DNA of 64,000 nucleotides. It comes from Caprimulgus europaeus (lineage: Eukaryota > Chordata > Aves > Caprimulgiformes > Caprimulgidae). The first letter of the stretch is position 1. Every line of letters starts with the position of its first letter. The notes under the pieces are model-generated. The model searched no databases, was not told the origin of the DNA, and was given only the letters and a program-made list of their open reading frames with translations. The translations under genes and the position numbers were made by a program. Location of the stretch: the NCBI GenBank assembly GCA_907165065.1, contig OU015532.1:40340839-40404838 (forward strand), written 5' to 3'. Shown here piece by piece: positions 31,649 through 42,700 of this stretch.

Positions 31649-33797
31649 ATTTGGATCATACCAGAAATGGAAAAGTGGTTTTGATCTGGCTCCAGCATAT
31701 ATTAGTGGTACAACTGACAAGACTGTTGAAAGAAGGTTAGAACAAAGACACTATGGCAGATCAATATTGAGGTCTGGTAGCTGACCACCAAAGTGTCTTT
31801 TAGCATTGCCTGGCTTGTCATCTTCATTCATACAGGAGATCCAGTCCACCCTCTCTGCTCTTAGGATCTTGCCCCGCTCCTCTGCACTTGCACGGTAGCT
31901 TCCTCTCATTTAAATTTCACTCAAACGTGAGAAACCAGCATAGCACACCCAAGCCAGCTCTCTCTAGAAATGTTGTAGTAAGTGAAATTTTTGAATTAGC
32001 AATTGGAGAAAGAATTGAAACATGGAAAGAATGTCGGACAGTTAACAACTGGCTATTGCAATCTGGACAAGCTCCAACTGCTACCCAGGACCAGATAAAC
32101 CTTAGATCACATTTTGCTAATCTACCTGGAATGTCACAGTAGCATTAATTGGCTTTTCCCATGAGAACAAAATACAAATGAAGGGTGCCTTCTTCTGTTA
32201 CAGAAAACACTGCTCAAGAGCCCATCTTACTAAAGGAAGAGAAACACAGATCCTTCCAACAGGTTAGTTTGGAAAGCTTTTAACAGCAGACTCAAAAAGG
32301 AGATATAGAAGAATTAGTTCTTTCCCATTTTTAAAACCGGCAATTCATCCATAAGATACTGATACCGGTTGCTCACACCATCTCCTATTGTAAGGTAAAT
32401 ATAAAAATGAGAACCTCCTCCTCTTCCAGGCATTATTTCCAACTAACAATGTGCCATAGGTATGTTATGTTTTAATTTCGTTAAATACTTGCATATTTTA
32501 CTCCATCTATGATACTGAAGGGAAACACTTGCTAACAGTGTGACTACCCTGTGTTCATGTTTTATTAGGCAGCAGCTGTTGGTTTTTGAGGCGTTACGTG
32601 TGCATGGTCAGTACACCATGATGGTAGATGGACAGAAGTAAAAAAAGGTACTTAAAAGTACATTTTAATATGGTATAGTGCTCTGTCAAAGCTGACTGCT
32701 AGAATGTATCTTACTCTATGATTACATGTTCCTGCACTCCTAGGAGAGGGACAATTGGGTTGCCATTCTCTATGTCATATGTATTTACTGAATTCTTGTG
32801 GCAGGAATGCTTGTGTAAAGGGACTGGAAAACTAGAGGCAACTATTTGTTGCTACAGGCCAAATTGATCCGTAGAACTTTAATATTGGTGATAAATGCTT
32901 AAGAAGAAGACCTGCACAATTTTTCAGGTCATCAGGTAAAACTGCAAGTGAGAGGGTTTTTGTTCTCCCTACAATACAGAAACTGGACAAATGAAAGCAG
33001 CACCTCTGCTAATTCTGAATTGTGTGAAGTAGAGCGACTAATATATAAGCATTAAACATACCAGCCTTAAACACATCTTACTAGTGCCAGTGACAATAGT
33101 TTCCTCCTATCTAAATTTGAAAAGGAGATTTATCTTTTTCACATTAGGATAAAATGATTCCTTTGTGCTTGTTTCAGAGTTGACACTTAACAGGTTACTT
33201 TTTGCTCCAACTCTTCCTTCTCTTTCTTCTTCCTTGGCTATATATTTAAGAGAATGGAAAATTTTACTCAGACAGGTGAAAATGGAAGTTTCATAAACTG
33301 CAGGAGCATTTGTTCTGTGTGGAGCAAAGTCAGCCCCTGCCTCCTGCAATTTGTTTAACAGCAAATCTAACTTCCATTTCATGTAAAACAATATGGAAAG
33401 TTTTTTGCTCTCCATATTTCAAATGTTGTGGTACTGGTTCCAGAAGGCTTGCAAAATCTGTTGAAGATACAGCCTGCTTATAAACCATATGGGGAAAAAT
33501 CATTCCATGTCAAAACCAGGCATTCACTCATCAATTACTGGGTTTTTTTGCTGTATTTCTCTATTTTAATCATGTGACAAAACAAAACCTATCCTGCTAG
33601 TGCAGTAAAACAAAATGCCCCTGAGGAGATGATGCATTTGACAAGCTGGGAATGAACAACAGCCACATGGAGCAATGCTGTATGAACTGAGGAGTACATT
33701 CAGGAATCAACAGCTCAGTCCTAAACCATTCCTAGAGTTAAGCAGGTATGTCATACTCTTCCTGCAATGCCTTACACAGCTCAGACTTAAAAAAAAA

Positions 33798-33815
33798 CCC
33801 AACCAACCAACCAAC
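33798..33815. repeat. (AACC)n microsatellite
   Basis: A CCAACCAACCAACCAAC tract following an A run; simple-sequence DNA just beyond the inferred 3' end of the Myb/SANT gene. Confidence 0.85.
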
Positions 33816-33982
33816 AAAAACCAAGCAAACAACCCTGACATTATAATTACTAGAAAAAGCAGGTCCTTAAAAAAACCAACTATGACCGACATTTGCTTAA
33901 TCAAAAAACTAAGCAACTTGTATAAGACAGCTCCTGCTGGTCAGTAATCATAATGTTACTTTTTTACCCCCCTCTCATGCCT

Positions 33983-33988
33983 TTTATT
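33983..33988 (-). terminator. Probable poly(A) signal of the Myb/SANT gene
   Basis: TTTATT on the + strand reads AATAAA on the minus strand, about 295 bases beyond the stop codon of the Myb/SANT gene. It is followed by a G-rich stretch (GAGAGGGGGGT on the minus strand), which could act as the downstream element. It is the first canonical hexamer after the stop that I could find. Confidence 0.45.
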
Positions 33989-34281
33989 TTCTGAAAAGTC
34001 CCATTAAACAAAGCATGATACAGACAAGAGTCTTAGTCAAAATGTTTTTTCTGTTTGGTTGGTTTTTAAGAGAGTAAGAAGAGAACAGAAGAAAATTATT
34101 AGCCAACTGCAACAGAGTTAACAGGAGACTGGTAATTAGTGTTTAATGCCATCTATACTGAAATGTTTCCCACTGGGAAAAAAATGGGAGGCAAGTCCAC
34201 TTTGCTCCTTCAAAGTCACAAGCTGGAGCAGAACATAAACCAGCACCTAATGCCACAGTTACTTTACATATATTCAAGTTT

Positions 34282-34940
34282 TTACACATCTGCAAAGCAG
34301 AAGTAGTAGCAGCCATTGGGATGTTCTTTCTTAATGGTTCTCAGGGGGGGCCTAGGAAACTCAGAAGGACCTGGTTCTTGTGACATGGAGCTGGAGCTGC
34401 AGCTGCTGCTTCTGCTGCTGCTTCCAGCCACCTGTGCTCTACCTCTGTCCTCAGCAGGGGAGACCTGGGGTGAACCTGGGCTCAGGTACCCAGCTGGGGT
34501 CTGAGTAGAGGCAGTGGCATATGTGGTTGGGCCAGTGTTGTTTTTCACGTAGATGTTTTTGATAGCAACAAGTGTATGCGCCATGATGCTGAGGCTGTTA
34601 CTCATATCCTGCATGCCTTGCTGCAGCAGCCGAAGACTGTGGTTGACACTGTCAAAGCCAGACTGGATCACCTGCATCTGAGTCTGCTGGATCTGCACTA
34701 GGTCCTCTTCAGTTATTTCATTTTGGTCTGCCTGGGACCTGCCTTTTCTTTTGGCTTTTACTTTCCCAGAGGAACCACTGCCTGATGTCCCCAGAAAAGG
34801 TAGTTGTTCTTGGCTAGGTGGAACCACTGCCATGTCCTCAGAGCTTTCTTCTGGCTCTATCACCTTCACTACTATTTCTTCTTTGAGGTTCATCTTCTCA
34901 AGGCTGGATTGATGAGATGGGCCAGGACTGTCATTAAACC
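34282..34940 (-). CDS. Myb/SANT gene exon 2 (helical and C-terminal region)
   Basis: The acceptor read on the minus strand is CATCTCTAG|GGTTTAATG at 34941. The first two bases complete the split Gly codon. It encodes 218 residues ending YYFCFADV and TAA. The Ser-rich tail uses repeated AGC/AGT codons, visible on the + strand as CTG-rich sequence at about 34390-34430. Confidence 0.85.
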
Positions 34941-36256
34941 CTAGAGATGGACGGAGAGGAAAAGCAAAGGAGAGTCAGTGAGAAAACTCATGACCTCAGT
35001 GATCAGTGAAACGTGTTCACATCTACTAAGCACTAACATTAGCCCTTGAACCAAGCCTCTACAACTTGCACTGCGTTAGCTTTGATGCTTTTAGAATACA
35101 TATTACCTTGATAGGTGGGATGAAAACCAGAAAGATGCATTTACCAGTTAACCATATGTTTGCATATTACAGTTCCCTTATCAGCCCCACCACAGAAGAC
35201 GAGTTTTAGATTCCCAAAGTTCATTGCAAGCTCGTTTCATGCTCTGCTGTACATGTGGTAGCAGCATTGCTGAAACTGTTATTGCAAGAAATCCCTTGGT
35301 ATTGAAGGGGATGGTTTCAGTGCATTAATGCTATGTCTCTCTGCTAGCTACAAAGTTACACGTTCGCAGCATATTGCACCACCGAGACCTGCACACTGGC
35401 ATGGCTTTTTGCATTTGCAAGAATAAGTACTGCAGATGTGAACACAGGCGTCTGGGTCTCATACCTCATACTACGGACCGGGTTTACTCTTAGGCGCTGT
35501 TTTGACGCACGTCTGACCCGCAGCAGGGAATCTGGCAGGTCTGTGTATAGGAATAGACACAACATACTGCACTCCCAGGGAGAGAAGGCAGTCAGCTATC
35601 CCAGCCAGACGCTCTCAAGCAGGGCTGGTACCCGCAGGCCCTGCACACCCGCAGCCCGCGGAGAGCGGGAGCCGCTACGGCAGCGGATCGGTGCCCTTCC
35701 TTCCCCCAGGCCGGGGCTGCCACGGCGGGGGGAGGCCGGGCGGAGGGTCCTGGGCAGCGCCGCGGAGGTCGGTCCGGCACTCACCCATCTGCCCCACGAT
35801 GGCGCCGGGTAGCTCCAGCGTGTCGATGCCGCCCACGATGGGGACGGCCTCGGCGGGCAGCAGGGAGCCGTAGCCGTCGCGGTGGTGGTGGAGGTGGCGG
35901 CGGCGGCCGGGCGGCGCGGTGGCGGGTGGCATCTCCTCGGGGGCCAGGAGCAGGCTAAGGGCGGCAGCGGGGCCCGGCGGCCCGCAGCCCTGCGAGAGGC
36001 GGCAGAGCTTGCTGCGGTCGCGGCGCTTCAGGTCCCGCCAGCGCTTCTTCAGGTCCTCCACGTCGCGGGGGCAGGCGGCCACTGGGTTCACCTTGTGCCG
36101 GATCAGCTCCCACACCTTTCGCTTCTGGCCCGGGGAGGCGCGGCCCGGCCCCGCCGCAAACAGCAGCTGCTCGTGCTTCAGCACCTGCTCGATCAGCACC
36201 TCTGTCTCCGCCTCGTTGAAATTCGCCTTGCGCCGCTTGGGCGAGTCCTCGGCCAT
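34282..36256 (-). CDS. Myb/SANT-like DNA-binding domain protein, two exons, 376 residues
   Basis: Coding segments are 36256-35785 (exon 1) and 34940-34282 (exon 2) on the minus strand. The start is in a strong Kozak context (GGAGGATGG). Residues about 10-85 form a Myb/SANT-like domain: an N-terminal basic patch (SPKRRK), FNEAETEVLIEQVLKH, then VWELIRHKVN and DLKKRWRDLKRRDRSKL with the expected tryptophans. MYPOP, NAIF1 and TSNARE1 carry the same domain type. After a Pro/His-rich linker, exon 2 adds an NLS-like KVKAKRKGRS (about 217-225), a long amphipathic, coiled-coil-prone helix (about 233-287) and a Ser-rich tail. Two SUMO-consensus motifs are visible: LKEE (176-179) and IKKE (360-363). 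It is probably a nuclear, multimeric transcription regulator. It lies head-to-head with CDAN1. Family assignment is secure; the orthologue name is unknown to me. Confidence 0.85.
34941..35784 (-). other. Intron of the Myb/SANT gene
   Basis: 844 bp between donor GTGAGT and acceptor CTCTAG on the minus strand. It passes from the CpG island into AT-richer sequence. No repeats or further exons seen. Confidence 0.75.
35785..36256 (-). CDS. Myb/SANT gene exon 1 (DNA-binding domain)
   Basis: 157 codons plus 1 base, GC-rich, within the CpG island. The donor read on the minus strand is ATGG|GTGAGT at 35784. The frame stays open past the donor to about 35675, but consensus GTGAGT and the in-frame join to exon 2 (GQMG then FNDSPGPSHQ) support splicing here. 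Confidence 0.85.
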
Positions 36257-36702
36257 CCTCCGGCGCGGCCCCCGCCCGGGGCGGGCGCAGAGCCGGGGGG
36301 GCGCCGCTGCCCCTTCTCCCGCCCCGGCCCGCGGGCGCTGCCGCCGCCGCTAGGCCGGGGCCGCAGCGCTGCTGGGGAAGCAAATACCGCGCATGAGAGG
36401 AAAAGACGCGCCGGACCCAGCGCAGGCGCGCCATGCCCCTCGTGTTGACATGGGGAGGCGGCGCGGCGCGGCCCGGCCCGCGCCCGGCCCGCTCCGGCTC
36501 CGCCTCTGCCCGCCTCCCCGGCAGGAATCCCCGCCGGCGCCCCGCCCCCGCAGGAGGGCCGAGCCGGGGCGCGGCGGGGAGGTGGACGCGAGGGGCCCGC
36601 CTGGCCGCGCGTGGCGCGCTCGCTCGCCCTCCCGCCGCGGGCCCGCCCGCCGGCGCGGGTTGTGCGCGTGCTCGGCGGCGGCAGCAGCAGCACCGGCCGG
36701 GA

Positions 36703-36798
36703 ATGGCGGCTGTTCTGGAACTGCTGCTGCAGGAGGAGGTGGCGGTCAGCGCCGTGGTGCGGTGGCTCCGGCACGGCCCCGGCCGCTGCCCGGCTGAG
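36703..36798 (+). CDS. CDAN1: CDAN1 exon 1, start codon
   Basis: 32 codons starting at an ATG in good context (GGGAATGG). It encodes [19 protein letters not shown] and matches the human N-terminus. Donor is GAG|GTAACG, phase 0. Inside the CpG island. Confidence 0.95.
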
Positions 36799-39700
36799 GT
36801 AACGCGCGGCGGCTCGTCCGCTCGCCCTCCCTCCCTCCCTCCCTCCCTCCCGCGCCCTGTGGGGCGGGCCTGTCGCGGCGCCACCTCCCAGCTCCCGCCA
36901 CCGCCGCGGTCCGGAGCCGCGCGGGAAAGTTTGTCCGCGCCCCTGCGAGGGGCGAAACCCGCGTGGGTCGAACGGGACCCCGGTCAGGGGCCCATCTGCA
37001 GGCGGGAGCTGGGACTGAACTCCGTGTAACAGCCGGCAGCACTGCCCCCGCCGCGGGCGGGCTCTGCGGAGCGCGGCGGGAAGGCGACGCCGCCACTGGG
37101 AGCGGCCGGGCGGGAGCAGCGCCGTGAGGTAGCGCGGCTGGCGGCGGTGTGCAGCCAGGCCAAAGCCGGAGGTCTGAGCCTGGCCGGAGCTCAGCGCCGT
37201 CTGGACCGGGCGGCTGCGGCCTCCGGCAGCGCGGGTGCTAAGGCGACCGTGGGGCGGGAGCGGCGGCCGGGGGACCCTGCGGTGGCGGGAAGGCGGTGCC
37301 TCGCTCCCCTGGCTGTCGCGTGCCAGCGGAGACCGGAGCGGGCGGGGCGGCTGGTGTCCTGAGGAAACACCTCAGGGGTGATGCCTCCCGCGTCTTTGGC
37401 GAGAGGTGGGCGAAGCTGCCGGCCGCCCCATGCGGGCGGCCGGCGCAGTCCGCCCGCCCGCCCCGCAGCAGCGCGGTCCAGCGCCCCAGCCCGGGGCCTG
37501 GCGCTCCGAGGCACGGCGCGGTCCGGAGGGCTCAGTGCGTGGCTCTGTGCAGACCGCACCGCGTCTGCCGGCTGGTTGCCTGTCCCACCAGTACCTCGAG
37601 GGGGATCGTTCAGGGCTGGGTGCGGGCTCTTGCTGGGTTTGGGTGGGCTGAGTTTTGTAGCTGGCGATGACTGGAGAATTTGTGTTCCTGTGGTAGTAAA
37701 AGTGTATGGACTAATAGTGCTTGTGTTCTACTGATAATATAGAGAAACAGTTTGTATTTAAAGCATTTTCTGCCTGAGCCCCTCAGACCATGGTACCTAG
37801 TATTAATTAAAATTAAAACTCACTGCTGTCACCCACATGAATTAATCAAGTATTGCTGTCATCCTAAGCTTGTGCGGGAAGAAGGGGCCAGCCTTTTCCT
37901 TTGTCAGGCATTTCCTGAACTGTGACTTGCAGAAGCAGACCTGTGGATGTTATGAAGTTTGAGATGCTGACAGCTCAGCTAGCGCTGCGTGGGTGAGAGG
38001 TGCGGAGGCCAGAAACTTAGCGCTTGCCAGGGAGTTGCTAACTGCCTTTTGCTGCTGGGAGCAGCTCAGTTGCTTCAGCGTGAGAAAGCAAGCGGGAGGC
38101 TTGTAGATGCTGACAGGTTACCATTGTCTGGCCCTGGCGGAACTGAACCTTTGTTAACTTGCACAAAGAAAGATGAGTGAAAGCAGTTTGTGCTCTGAAA
38201 AGTTGGAGAAACTACTCAACTTTGTGCATAGCACAGACTGTAATTGTCTTTGTACCTCTACACTAAACCCAAAGGGGCACTTGGGGCAATGGTAGACTAC
38301 GTCTTGCTCTAGCTTTCATGACAGTTTCGGACTGGAGCTGTGATAAGTTGAGTCTTCTGACACCTCACAGGGTTTGTGCTCTGACCTGTGTTTTCTCAGC
38401 GAGTGTTGGAGTGCGAAAGCAGAGAGCCTTTGGCTGTTTGGCTTGCTACCCAGGCTGGGTCAGGGTCTCCTGCTTCTCCAGGAAGTTGAATTAGTCTCAC
38501 ATTTTCAAATACAAATTTCAGCATCGGTGTCAAGGATTGTAGGAGTCCAGTCATAGCCATGCTTCCATTGCCTCCTTTCATACAAAAAAGTCCTTCAGAA
38601 ACAGCATTTGCTCTCTTGACTTTTCATGGAGTGGAGGTGTGAATATAAATGAAGAGGAGTATGTGTGCAGTGATTTTAATATTGGTAAGGAATAAGTTGC
38701 TGCCTGTGAGAGATGCTTCTATTCTTGAAAATATTACTGAATCCTGTTGAGAGGAAACTGAAACCTGGTGCTGTGTTAAGAATAAAAGAAATTTTATCCA
38801 GTGTACAATACCTTGAACGATGCATGTAACATGAAGTATTTCCTATCTAGATTTGTAAGATCACCACTACCTGTTTTGACTTTAAATGTGGTGGGGATTT
38901 TTTGTTGAAGTTTCTGAAGTTTACCTTAAACTTGCACAGTCTCCATTTAGACCTCTGTGAGGTCTCAAGGGAGTAAAATTATTTAATTGAAATGGAAGAG
39001 CAGCTTTGGTCTCGTGTTTGGCACTTCAGGACTCAAAGTGCTTACACAGTTGTAGCACCGCTGTGTGGAAGCAGGTGGCATTCATAGGCAAATAGTGGAC
39101 GGAGAAATTGCAAATTTTAGATTTTTCTATTAGAATTAGCTGCTTCAATATTGATGTCTTGAAAATGTTGGATTTAGGAGTGCCAGTTGCTCCAGATTCT
39201 CCCTGGCCATAGCTTCAGGAAGTATTACTGATGTTTCCATGGAACAGTTCCACTGTTTCCCAGACAGAAACCAAAGTGAATGACTCCACCTGAAAACTGG
39301 CTTGTGTAGAGGCTGAGTTTCAGATTTATGACCAGTGCTAAGGTCCCTTGAATTTCAATGACCTGCTTTGACAAGTCATGCCATTTTTTATTGTGTATTT
39401 CAATCCCACAGTTACTGCTTAAATGAGTCTGGTCACATGGAAAGAAAGAATCAGGTAGCATCTTTATATTAATGTTTTGTCCTTTTTCCTTGTAGGAAAA
39501 CCACATCCATGACAAGCTGGTATCTCTGAGCTTGCTTCAGAAAGACTTTGTGCCTTTCCTGCTAAATTTTTTAAGGGAGCAGACCAGCCAGATCCTGACT
39601 AATGGACCCTCTACTCCTGCTAAAACTCCTAATTCCAAGGCCCATGAGAGCCAAAGGACAGGATCAGAAAGGAGAGCAGGCCACGCAACCAGCAGCCGAG

Positions 39701-42700
39701 TGCAGCTCTTTTCTCAGAGGACTTCAGTGACCACCTGTACCACAGATACCAGCTTTTCTCCTGCTGTGGCATCCAGTGGCTCCTCTTCCTTTTCTGGGTC
39801 AAACCTGTCTAGCCCTTGCAGTGACTTCCCTAGCCTGGTCTCCAGTAGCAGTCCGAGCTTTGGGTACAGCCCTGTGCTTAACCATGGTGAGAAGCGGTCA
39901 TCTCAGAAGGCCAGCTTGGGGAGCTTCCTTACAGCCACGCCTGAAGCCCTGCCAGCGAGACGAGGCCGAAGGAAAGGCAGCAGCTCAGTCAGTGCCTCTG
40001 GCCGGCAGGTAGCTCGGGATCTCGGGCGTTGCCTTGCTGAAGGGGAAGATGGGAAGAATGAGAGTGTATCGTGGAATGGAGGGAGAAGGAAGCGGAGTGA
40101 AGTGCCTCTTGTTTCTGCCAGATCCCCGCCCAACCAGCTAAATCTTAACAACTTGGAGGAGTTTCCGCCCATGGGTGCTGCCTCTGGCTGGACCAAGTAA
40201 GAGCAAGTCTGCCTTGCTGTCTTACAGGGATTTTGCTGCAGGTCACTGTTCCTTGACTAGCTCATCTTGTTGTGCGTGTCCAGATACAGAAGATTCTGTA
40301 ATACCTGGGGACTGGCTCTGGGCTCCTTGGCCAGAACCGCTTTGTTACGGTTGCCGTGTAGGGGAATATTGCTTCAACAGGTAGTCAGGTTTCCACTCTG
40401 TGAACTCACCCAAGATGCCTCTTTAGCCTCTCACTTGTAATGCTGCCTGCAGCTAACGGGTGCACAGCTGATATGGAGCTGAGCACATCTTTGTCCTTGC
40501 ATGTCCTAACAAGTCAGCATTATCTTGGCTTTTTACATTTCTCATTTAAAACAATAGCAATTGCTAATGACGAGCAGTTCTGGAAGGCGCTTCTGGAAGT
40601 ACTGAAGCTAGCAAAAAAGCTTTCAGATTGACGTTCTGTGGCTTCTGGTAACAGGTGTTAGCGTGCAGCTTCATTTGTGCCCTGTGGTCATGGGCTAAAT
40701 AGCTAGCTGGTGCCCCTATTCTCTTTGGTCTGCAGCAAGCCCTGATCTCCCTGGGGACTTTGCCTTAGCTTCTAGGCAGTTGTTTGTGTTGTAGTTACCT
40801 CAGTCCTTTTCACTTTCTTTTTGAGATTTTACTCTTTAGAATCCTCATTATCAAATATAAAACTTTCATGTCAGCCTGTTTGCTCCATATTCCAGACACT
40901 GGCATCTGAAAGTGGGACTTTCTAGTTGGATGTGCAAAATTCCAGTGGAAAATTGATAGGTGTGTGGGTCTGTACAGCAGATCCAGATGCTGGGTCTAGG
41001 TGATGCTCTATATGTTGCTTTGGCCAAGGGAGATAAGGTGTGTTTCCAGCATAGACAGCAAGTCTCTTTTCCTCAATTGCACTATGCCCAGCTAGGAAGA
41101 AGAGTAAGAAGGAGGGTCACAGAGTGTTTGGAAGCCAATGCTGTAGCATTTTTCAGAACATCCTGGCAATTAATATGTAGCAACCAGCATTTCCTTGGGA
41201 AGTGTGATGCTTTATATTCCTGTATCTCATTTCCAGTATGTCTCTTACTGTGTTACAGAGCCTCTTCCTGAAGGACAAATCTAGGTAGTTTATGCAGAAA
41301 GGATGGGTTTCTCTCAACTTAATGGGCCTGTGGTAACTTCGGAGCCTGGACTCCTACTAATAGTCAATGGCAGCTTGATAGTTTTTTTTTTTTCTTGTGG
41401 TGATGTTAGAAACTCTGATGAATTAGTTTCTTACTAAAATGAAACATATCCTGTCCTCTCAAATTATAAGTGTTTGGAGGAGTTGTGTGTTGCCTTTATA
41501 TGTTCTGTGGCTTGATGACTGATAGTTAGTTTTGCAGCAGGGCTCAGCAGGCTGTTTTTAGCAGTCTGTAGCTCCATAGCTTTTTCTTCAGTGAACAGAG
41601 TAAAGTCAGCAATTATTCATACAGTTTAGACATTCAATATCCTGACTCCATATCCATTTTGTTTTAGCATTAGGAAGAGTTGTATGCGTATCTGTCTTGA
41701 GACCTAATATATTTTTCTTGTTGTAAAGCTTGATTTCAGTGGAATCCGTTCTCACTTTTTCAGCAGAAGCAAACCATCAAGGCGAATCAACCCAACTCCT
41801 GTAAGTGCTGAACGCCCCCTCTCAAAACCAAAGATGTGCTTCACTTCTACGCCTGTCAGCCAGTCTCCAGCTGCTCGGTTTTCATCTGGGTCAAGCCTTG
41901 AGGCCTATACTACTGTCCAGGAAGGAAACCTTATGTCTGTGATAAGCAACAGCCTTCAAGAGGAGAGGGAGATGCTGAAGAAAGAACGGTACAGTCTGAG
42001 CAGACTGGTGATAGGCTTGTATTGATTCTTAATTCTCTTCTCTTGAGGTGGTACCAGTATGAGAGTGGAAATGATCAGAAGAATATCCGAGACAAATATT
42101 GGTGACCTTAAACTCTAATTTGCCTAAAGCCAAGTGTGACACTGGTATTTATTAATACAGCTAGCTCACGTTTGTCATTTTAGAGGTGTGCTGACTCTGG
42201 AACAATGACCCTCACTTTATCTTCAGAAGCTTAATCAGCTCTCACTGCTTTCATACGATTGCACATATGGCTGTCTCCTGTGTAGCTTTCCTTAGATTGC
42301 ACAGGCAAAGTGAGTGGGTTTGAGCTGGTGTAATTAGGCTGTGTTTGATGATTGCGCCTGGGATGGAAGGCATAGTCTAGTTTGCAGAAAATTAGTGATG
42401 CAAATGTGGGGAAGGTGTTAATGATTTTGCACGGTAGGCAGACTAACACAAGCTTACAGTTAGAGAAAACAGCACATGAGTAGAGTGACATTCTGTTTTA
42501 AAAGTTACTACTGCAATTATCTACTGAAAGTTATGTTGCTGGGAAATGAAGTGAATTCTGTCTTCTAATTTGTCTCTGCTGTTCAGTTACTGTGTGACTT
42601 TCATCCTCTATAAAATGATATCACTGATAGTCTGTGAGGATTCATACTTCAGAATAAAAGCAAAGAACAGTAGTAGAGAAACTGTTGTTTATAAATGCTG

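Larger units (their letters stand above)
30261..33965. other. Intergenic region between convergent 3' ends
   Basis: About 3.7 kb between the inferred TTBK2 3' end (+) and the inferred 3' end of the Myb/SANT gene (-). It is AT-rich with no recognisable mobile element or RNA gene. It holds a 15-nt C run (30804-30818), a 16-bp direct repeat (31616-31648) and an (AACC)n tract (33798-33815). Open frames of up to about 113 codons occur (for example 31804-32142, +) but none matches a family I know. Either flanking 3' UTR could be longer and use part of this region. Confidence 0.55.
35600..37650. promoter_or_regulatory. CpG island, probable bidirectional promoter of CDAN1 and the Myb/SANT gene
   Basis: About 2 kb of very GC- and CpG-rich sequence in an otherwise AT-rich window. 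It spans exon 1 of both divergent genes; start codons are at 36256 (-) and 36703 (+), leaving 446 bp between them. No TATA box is evident. An NRF1-like palindrome with one mismatch (GCGCAGGCGC) is at 36420-36429 and GCGCATG at about 36399. The edges are estimated by eye from CpG density. Transcription start sites cannot be read from sequence. Confidence 0.85.

Noticed and set aside
31804..32142. Plus-strand frame of about 113 codons with varied composition between TTBK2 and the Myb/SANT gene
   Set aside because: No ATG where expected, no recognisable domain and only generic acceptor-like sequence upstream. It remains a weak candidate for a transcribed exon.
33107..33415. Minus-strand 102-codon frame
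   Set aside because: No family resemblance, no splice or promoter support; within the size expected by chance in this amount of DNA.
35438..37734. Many long overlapping open frames on both strands around the CpG island (up to 309 codons at 35955-36884, -)
   Set aside because: GC-rich, stop-poor DNA gives long chance frames. Only the frames with family matches, good start context and consistent splicing (36256-35785 on - and 36703-36798 on +) are kept.
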